From the NCBI GenBank assembly GCA_003427395.1, contig BFEA01000441.1:391687-422057 (forward strand): a stretch of 30,371 nucleotides of DNA, written 5' to 3'. Source of the DNA: Chara braunii (taxonomy: Eukaryota; Streptophyta; Charophyceae; Charales; Characeae). Positions 28,903 to 30,371 of the stretch are shown piece after piece. Both the position numbers and the translations under genes were made by a program. Position 1 is the first letter of the stretch; every line of letters starts with the position of its first letter. The notes below the pieces were generated by a model that made no database searches, was not told the origin of the DNA, and saw nothing but the letters and a program-made list of their open reading frames with translations.

Positions 28903-29490
28903 ATGTTCAGTATATGGTTATTATTCATGTGAATAAAAACTCTAGTATAAAATGCCTCCAAAAAGAATAAAGGATAGAATCCTTGTTTAAGCTCATTCTT
29001 TTTTGAAATTAAATTCGTTTAACAAAAATAGGAATTACTGCGGAGAAGTTTCTTCTATTTCTATAAACTTCATTGTACATATTTATTATATTGATTTTAT
29101 GTGGGTGACATTTTAAAACCTTTAAATTCCGAATATGGCAAAGTTGCTCCTGGTTGGGGGACTACTGTTTTAATGGGGATTTTTATGGCTCTTTTTGCAG
29201 TATTTTTGGTGATTATTTTAGAGATTTATAATGCATCAGTATTGTTAGATGGTATCTCAGTTAGTTGGGCAAGTCTAGTTTAACAATCTTGAAATAAGAA
29301 GTGGGATTGTTCTAGAATCTATACTCAATAGCATCGAATATTATCTGATTATTTAGACTTTATTATTCTATNATTAATATATTAATATATTGCTATAGAT
29401 TTATATCTTCAATTAATGAATATGTACATATCTTGAATGAATATATTTTTTAATTGAAGATAATTTGATAATAATACAACTTGAATTGAT
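28903..29490 (+). other. Plastid DNA insertion in the nucleus (NUPT) with psbH
   Basis: A very A/T-rich 588-bp block, unlike the GC-rich LTR around it, interrupts the LTR copy. It contains most of psbH (29101-29283). The ~200 bp on each side of psbH look like plastid spacer but do not show psbN, psbT or petB that I can identify, so the fragment may be rearranged. One ambiguous base at 29372. Confidence 0.8.
29101..29283 (+). pseudogene. psbH: psbH (photosystem II protein H), 5' part missing
   Basis: 60 codons from GTG read [40 protein letters not shown] and [20 protein letters not shown], then TAA. This is the near-complete PsbH body: the loop, the single membrane helix ([16 protein letters not shown]) and the conserved C-terminal tail. 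In plastids PsbH is a small phosphoprotein of the photosystem II core needed for assembly and stability. The usual N-terminal ~15-20 residues are absent: an in-frame TGA lies 7-9 bases upstream (29092-29094) and the preceding sequence does not read as PsbH in any frame I checked. The frame itself is intact, suggesting recent transfer. Inserted in a nuclear LTR, it should not be functional. Confidence 0.9.
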
Positions 29491-29502
29491 CATTATTATT
29501 AT
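29491..29502. repeat. 12-bp direct repeat at right edge of plastid insert
   Basis: CATTATTATTAT, the partner of 28891-28902; LTR homology resumes directly after with TGGAAGAAGAATAAGA. Confidence 0.6.
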
Positions 29503-29585
29503 TGGAAGAAGAATAAGACTGGCGAAGTGGAGGAGGAGAAGGTGGAGAGAGAAGGGGGATTTGTCGTTGGTCTCGCTGGTGTGCA

Positions 29586-29645
29586 TCTTCTTCTTCTTCT
29601 TCTTCTTCTTCTTCTTCTTCTTCTTCTTCTTCTTCTTCTTCTTCT
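29586..29645. repeat. (TTC)n microsatellite in the second LTR copy
   Basis: About 20 TTC units, followed by a short CTCTTCTTT-type imperfect extension that the copy at 13006-13052 lacks. Confidence 0.95.
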
Positions 29646-29867
29646 TTCTCTCTTCTTTCTCTCTTCTTTGGTCTCTATCTCTTTGCAAGTGCTTTCATTT
29701 CTTTCGCAATTGGGTGGCATTGTCTTTCATTGTGAATTTGCACTTTGGGAATGACCAGGATCGTAACAAAAACATTTTCTGTGTCAAAGGGGTATTCTGC
29801 TCTACCCACATCTTTTAGGGGCATTTTGGCATATATCTCAACTTATAGGGGTATTTCGCAAATTAAC

Positions 29868-30045
29868 CCTTCTTTATTTTTCCTTTTTTCTCTTTGTTTC
29901 CCCGAAAAGGCCCTTGTGCAAGGCCTCTATCCCGGTGATGGTAAGAGAACTACCGTAATTGAGGCTTTGCCAGTCGGGCTGCTCCATCAATTGGTGGGGA
30001 GCGTCACCTGCTGGAAACCGGGTCCAACGTCCCCTAGATACATCA
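29868..30045 (-). mobile_element. LINE 3' end fragment (minus strand)
   Basis: The complement of about 29905-30045 matches 7571-7710 (TTTCCAGCAGGTGA, the GCTCC/GGAGC hairpin at 29981-30002, GCAAAGCCTCAAT, TTCTCTTACCA, AGAGGCCTTGCACA). The T-rich stretch at 29868-29895 corresponds to its degenerate poly(A) tail. Confidence 0.65.
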
Positions 30046-30371
30046 TCTCTTTTTCAGGAGGGAAACAAGAAAGCATTTATCCATGTTATAGCCATTTGAA
30101 TTTTGAGTACATAGCAGAATTGTGTTGCAATCTAGGCTACCAGAGTGGCCCGGGGTAAGTTGCCCGCCAGGGCGAAAGAAAAATAAAAAAATTTCGATGT
30201 GACCCTCAGGGATTGGTCCTGTTGGCATGGTCCCTGATGCTACCGGCTGTCCCCTGGCCGGTATCGCCCACCTGCACGTCGGGAGCAGCCCCCGCATGTT
30301 CTCTCGTGAACACGGTTCTGGCTGCTACGGGGTTCCCCATATGCCTACAATTAGGAGTAGTGGTAGGTAGG
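30046..30371. other. Unrecognised right edge; possible further retroposon end
   Basis: An A-rich run GAAAGAAAAATAAAAAAA (30173-30190) after GCCCGCCAGGGC could be the tail of another plus-strand retroposon. The remaining 180 bp hold GC-rich inverted repeats (ACCGGC...GCCGGT near 30240-30263) and no recognised protein. Confidence 0.3.

Larger units (their letters stand above)
28208..29768 (+). mobile_element. Second copy of the LTR2 right half, split by plastid DNA
   Basis: From GGCATTTTTAAAGGCCC to GATCGTAACA the sequence follows 12172-13151 closely (same order of GCTATATCTTCCGGAGGAG, the GGTACCTACCTGGCTATGG block, the TTC tract and the GTAACA end), except for the insert at 28903-29490. After GTAACA comes AAAACATTTT, not a primer binding site, so this is a solo LTR, a 3' LTR or a fragment. 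The left part (U3 as in LTR2) is absent. Confidence 0.8.

Noticed and set aside
28903-29100. psbT or psbN remnants beside psbH
   Set aside because: A short CCTCCAAAAAGA stretch recalls the PsbT end, but no psbT body and no psbN on the other strand could be read.
1-30371. CRISPR array, bacterial operon or tRNA/rRNA genes
   Set aside because: No regularly spaced repeat-spacer array, no bacterial gene organisation and no tRNA or rRNA sequence recognised.

Overview
This is eukaryotic, non-bacterial DNA: a stretch of nested, mostly broken transposable elements with few host-gene traces. Chromodomain-bearing Ty3/Gypsy elements, LINE fragments with poly(A) tails, (TTC)n/(GA)n microsatellites, a recognisable exon of an RBR-type ubiquitin ligase and a fragment of plastid DNA carrying psbH point to a green-lineage nuclear genome. 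A charophyte alga such as Chara would fit, but that is inference; only the green lineage is well supported (by psbH).

Left part (1-3700): a hairpin-rich 72-bp satellite (1-192), a likely minus-strand exon of an RNF216-like RBR E3 ligase (833-1043), a tetranucleotide-rich tract (1105-1278), an LTR-like promoter fragment (about 1742-2640) and three diverged copies of a ~300-bp tandem repeat (2945-3700).

Middle part (3701-20570): two Gypsy elements joined through a shared LTR. Element 1 has a 5' LTR (3701-5116) and PBS, a leader split by a 5'-truncated LINE (5399-8180, apparent target-site duplication), then a broken gag and a protease ORF, but reverse transcriptase, RNase H and integrase are missing. 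Its polypurine tract leads into LTR2 (11578-13151). LTR2 is followed by another PBS, so it also acts as the 5' LTR of what comes next. Its left half is like LTR1 and its right half is like a different LTR copy at 28208-29768. Element 2 (gag-protease-RT-RNase H-integrase-chromodomain, 14668-20000) has many stops and frameshifts and ends in a polypurine tract and an LTR (20080-) unrelated to LTR2, so the block is a recombinant mosaic.

Right part (20570-30371): an unrecognised minus-strand ORF (20849-21574) with a possible second exon (22375-22626), separated by an inverted-repeat element built from TTGAACGCG-type motifs; several kb with nothing recognisable; a weak pair of minus-strand ORFs (26759-27837); and a second copy of the LTR2 right half (28208-29768), itself split by a 588-bp plastid fragment containing most of psbH and flanked by a 12-bp direct repeat. 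The right edge holds a minus-strand LINE 3' end related to the one at 7571-7710.

I found no intact autonomous element and no clearly new biological system. The best leads are the LTR-shared mosaic, the plastid insert with its direct repeat, a conserved hairpin with paired stem changes near LINE 3' ends, a perfect 13-bp hairpin just before a gag start, and the TTGAACGCG inverted-repeat element.
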